A stretch of DNA of 13,367 nt from Streptococcus mitis (lineage in GTDB: Bacteria; Bacillota; Bacilli; Lactobacillales; Streptococcaceae): contig JAGZLW010000049.1 of NCBI GenBank assembly GCA_018364455.1, positions 1 to 13,367 on the forward strand, written 5' to 3'. Positions 11,911-13,367 of the stretch are shown one piece after another; position 1 is the first letter of the stretch, and the number at the start of each line of letters is the position of its first letter. The notes beneath the pieces were generated by a model. The model worked only from the letters and a program-made list of their open reading frames with translations, was not told the DNA's origin and did not search any database. A program made the position numbers and the translations under genes.

Positions 11911-13053
11911 ATGTCAGTTTCATTCAGAAAACGAGGAAAAAAGAATTTATGGGATTATAGAATTTTTGATAAAAATAAAAAGGTGGTTGCTTCAAATTCA
12001 GGCTTTAAGACAAAAAGAGAAGCTGAAATTGAAGCGTTAGCTCTTGAGTTAAAATTGCTTAATGGTGCAATAATTGATAAAAATATTACATTCTATGCTC
12101 TATGGGAAAAGTGGCTAGAATTAACAGTTAAACCAATTGGAAAAGCGGAATCTACTTTCAATAAGCATCTAATACGTGGTAAATTCATTCAAGCATATTT
12201 CAAAGACAAACCAGCCTTAAAAATTAAAGCAAGCGAATATCAAGAATTTATTAATAAGTACGCTGAAACTAATAGCAGAGACAATGTTAGTAGAATGAAT
12301 GCGGAAATTAGAAATGTGATTGTATTTGCGAAAAGAGATAAGCTTAATATCGAAGATTTTACTGAAGGAGTTATACTCTCAGGACGACCTCCACAAAAGC
12401 GAAGAGATGAAAAATATATTCATAGCTTTGAAGACTATCAAAAGTTAGTAACATATTTAGAAAGCAATCTTGATTTAACAACTTCAATCGTTCCACATTT
12501 ACTATTAATTCAACTAAAAACGGGATTACGTGCAGGGGAAGTTGCAGGTCTCACATGGGATTGTGTATTGTGGGAAAGTTCAGAAATAAAAACATATCGC
12601 AGATATGATACTATAAAAAAACGTTGGACAAAACCCAAAACGGAAGATTCAGTTCGAACAGTTCCAATAGATGAAGATACATTAACAATTTTAAAGAAAA
12701 TAAAACAAGAGCAATCTGTATTCATTGAAAATGAGATGATTACGAATAATGAAAATATGATTTTTATTGATTTGAATTATAATGTTGTAACAAATGCAGG
12801 AGTGAACAAGCATTTAAAACAAATTTTAAAGACCTTAAAAATTCATCCTCAAACTATGACAAGTACAGGTCTGAGACACACGTATTGTTCAACAATGTTA
12901 GCAATGGGTGTTGATATTTGGGCAGTTTCAAAATTAATGGGTCATAGAGATATTAAACAAATAACTGAAACTTATGGACATCTTATAAAAGAAAAAGCAG
13001 ATATTGAAAATAACAAAGTTCGTGCTGTTTTGACGAGTTTAGTTAAAAAATAG
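11911..13053 (+). CDS. int: Tyrosine integrase of the IME
   Basis: The 380-residue protein has an AP2-like arm-binding N-terminus (about 1-50, VSFRKRGKKNLWDYRIFD), a SAM-like core-binding domain (about 58-150) and a catalytic domain (about 165-365). Catalytic residues visible are R207 (KTGLRAGE), K243 in the beta turn (TKPKTEDSVRTVPI), R322 (TGLRHT), H345 (MGHRD) and Y355 (TETYGHL). The first residue of the HxxR box is Thr319, not His; my memory is that related streptococcal integrases share STG(A/L)RHT, so this is probably not a defect. AAAGAGG lies before the ATG. The gene faces its target, ending 69 bp from the att core in tRNA-Lys, with its arm sites six bases after the stop codon. It should integrate and excise the element between the 12-bp repeats. 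Confidence 0.93.
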   Translation: MSVSFRKRGKKNLWDYRIFDKNKKVVASNSGFKTKREAEIEALALELKLLNGAIIDKNITFYALWEKWLELTVKPIGKAESTFNKHLIRGKFIQAYFKDKPALKIKASEYQEFINKYAETNSRDNVSRMNAEIRNVIVFAKRDKLNIEDFTEGVILSGRPPQKRRDEKYIHSFEDYQKLVTYLESNLDLTTSIVPHLLLIQLKTGLRAGEVAGLTWDCVLWESSEIKTYRRYDTIKKRWTKPKTEDSVRTVPIDEDTLTILKKIKQEQSVFIENEMITNNENMIFIDLNYNVVTNAGVNKHLKQILKTLKIHPQTMTSTGLRHTYCSTMLAMGVDIWAVSKLMGHRDIKQITETYGHLIKEKADIENNKVRAVLTSLVKK

Positions 13054-13058
13054 AATTA

Positions 13059-13079
13059 TTGACCAAAAGTTGACCAAAT
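13059..13079 (+). repeat. Right integrase arm-type site (paired TTGACCA repeats)
   Basis: TTGACCA (13059-13065), three bases, then GTTGACCAAAT (13069-13079), differing from 2848-2868 only in the 3-base gap (AAA for GTG). Both are in the same orientation. It lies 43 bp from the att core. Confidence 0.7.
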
Positions 13080-13110
13080 CAAAAAGAAACGTTGATTTAA
13101 CAACGTTTCT
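13077..13110 (-). terminator. Element-borne terminator serving the tRNA-Lys transcript
   Basis: AGAAACGTTG (13085-13094) pairs perfectly with CAACGTTTCT (13101-13110). On the minus strand the stem is followed by TTTTGATTTGG, making a terminator 14 bases past the 3' end of the minus-strand tRNA. It may also stop int transcripts coming from the other side, though the plus strand lacks a T-run. Confidence 0.7.
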
Positions 13111-13122
13111 AAACTATATACT

Positions 13123-13134
13123 ATGCCCCCTACA
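13123..13134. other. Right attachment-site core (attR)
   Basis: ATGCCCCCTACA is identical to 2742-2753. It covers the discriminator base, the 3' acceptor strand and the start of the T stem of tRNA-Lys, so the tRNA stays whole after integration. Confidence 0.85.
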
Positions 13135-13196
13135 GGGATCGAACCTGTGACCCACGGATTAAGAGTCCGCTGCTCTGCCAGCTGAGCTAAGGAGGC
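13124..13196 (-). tRNA. tRNA-Lys(CTT), intact, integration target
   Basis: The 73-nt minus-strand sequence folds fully: acceptor GCCTCCT/AGGGGGC, D stem GCTC/GAGC, anticodon stem GCGGA/TCCGT with loop CTCTTAA (anticodon CTT), T stem ACAGG/CCTGT with loop TTCGATC, discriminator A, no encoded CCA. It differs from the copy at 379-451 mainly by having all stems paired. Its 3' end is the att site of the IME, and its terminator is now supplied by the element (13077-13110). Confidence 0.95.
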
Positions 13197-13199
13197 AAA

Positions 13200-13367
13200 G
13201 AAAAAAGCTGTATTGGTGCCGAAACTTCACGGTTTGTATTGAACCCGCGCAATTAAGCAGGTGGGCAACTCGCTCTAACTGAAGCTGTTTCCGTGTGAGA
13301 CGGCCTACATGCTGTTAGAAGACTTTTGTTTCCCTAATAATACAAAAAATAGTCGGTCAACACTTAA
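13200..13367 (-). ncRNA. Possible structured RNA upstream of tRNA-Lys (identity unknown)
   Basis: This 168-bp stretch is clearly richer in G and C than the surrounding spacers and has no open frame. Read on the minus strand it ends in CAGCTTTTTTC just before the tRNA. Pairings include TCTAAC with GTTAGA around a CCGT-CTCAC-ACGG hairpin, a CCC...GGG arm, and a long-range TTTGTATT/AATACAAA pairing that closes the structure. A long bubbled rod would be compatible with a 6S-like RNA, but I cannot confirm any family. The strand is a preference based on the T-run. The 5' part may lie beyond the window. Confidence 0.35.

Larger units (their letters stand above)
2742..13134. mobile_element. Integrative and mobilizable element (IME) inserted in the 3' end of tRNA-Lys
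   Basis: A 12-bp direct repeat marks the ends (2742-2753 and 13123-13134); one repeat-to-repeat unit is 10,381 bp. A tyrosine integrase gene lies beside the right end and arm-type repeats lie inside both ends. Gene order is 207-aa unknown, LPXTG surface-exclusion protein, XRE regulator, 194-aa unknown, small OB-fold-like protein, TcpA/FtsK-like ATPase, two-helix membrane protein, origin-like inverted repeats, Rep-type relaxase, DUF771 protein, integrase. No type IV secretion genes are present, so it is mobilizable, not self-transmissible. Streptococcal IMEs whose relaxase is a Rep_2 plus helicase protein and whose coupling protein is TcpA-like are a published class. Assignment of this element to that class is my inference from gene content. 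Confidence 0.85.

Noticed and set aside
2742..13134. Satellite prophage (phage-inducible island) in place of an IME
   Set aside because: An XRE regulator, Rep-helicase and integrase also occur in such islands, but the TcpA-like ATPase with membrane partner and the LPXTG surface-exclusion protein favour conjugative mobilization, and no packaging or capsid-interference genes are seen.
1..13367. CRISPR array
   Set aside because: No set of regularly spaced direct repeats of 25-40 bp is present; the repeats found are pairs of short sites, terminators or IS ends.

Overview
This AT-rich window (GC-poor genes, strong AGGAGG-like ribosome binding sites, an IS1167-type ISL3 element, an LPXTG surface protein) looks like a Streptococcus chromosome, most likely of the mitis/pneumoniae group. 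The species call is an inference from familiarity with these gene families. Chromosomal sequence lies at both ends, and a 10.4-kb integrated element with an insertion sequence beside it fills most of the middle.

Left flank (1-2741): the end of an AI-2E-type permease and its terminator; a minus-strand tRNA-Lys(CTT)-like gene with stem mismatches; a DUF308/HdeD-like membrane protein gene; and a 1351-bp ISL3-family insertion sequence (1347-2697) with good terminal inverted repeats and a perfect 8-bp target duplication. Its transposase is broken by an internal deletion with frameshift. The IS landed in the T-tract of a tRNA terminator (2698-2727) that is now separated from its tRNA.

Integrated element (2742-13134): a 12-bp direct repeat (ATGCCCCCTACA) marks both borders. 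The right copy is the 3' end of an intact tRNA-Lys(CTT). Just inside each border sits a pair of TTGACCA repeats, likely arm sites for the tyrosine integrase. The gene content fits an integrative and mobilizable element (IME) of the streptococcal type whose relaxase resembles a rolling-circle Rep protein (HUH nuclease plus SF3-like helicase). It has an FtsK/TcpA-like coupling ATPase without its own membrane helices, a two-helix membrane protein translationally coupled to it, a DUF771-type protein in the usual excisionase place, and the integrase. It carries no recognisable mating-pore genes, so it would depend on a helper conjugative element. Between the membrane protein and the Rep/relaxase lies a 232-bp non-coding stretch with very strong inverted repeats, the best candidate for oriT and/or a replication origin.

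The left half of the element is accessory: an unrecognised 207-aa gene bracketed by two copies of one terminator; a SEC10/PgrA-type LPXTG surface-exclusion protein gene interrupted by a one-base frameshift; a small XRE regulator divergent from it, with operator-like palindromes over the surface-protein promoter; and an unrecognised 194-aa gene whose consensus promoter is overlapped by a TATATCGTA direct repeat. A working model is that the XRE protein and/or the 194-aa protein control the element, the surface protein blocks redundant transfer or has another surface role, and the Rep, TcpA, membrane, DUF771 and Int proteins carry out excision, circle replication and mobilization.

Right flank (13135-13367): the tRNA-Lys gene, then about 160 bp of GC-richer, hairpin-rich non-coding sequence that may be a minus-strand structured RNA of unknown identity.
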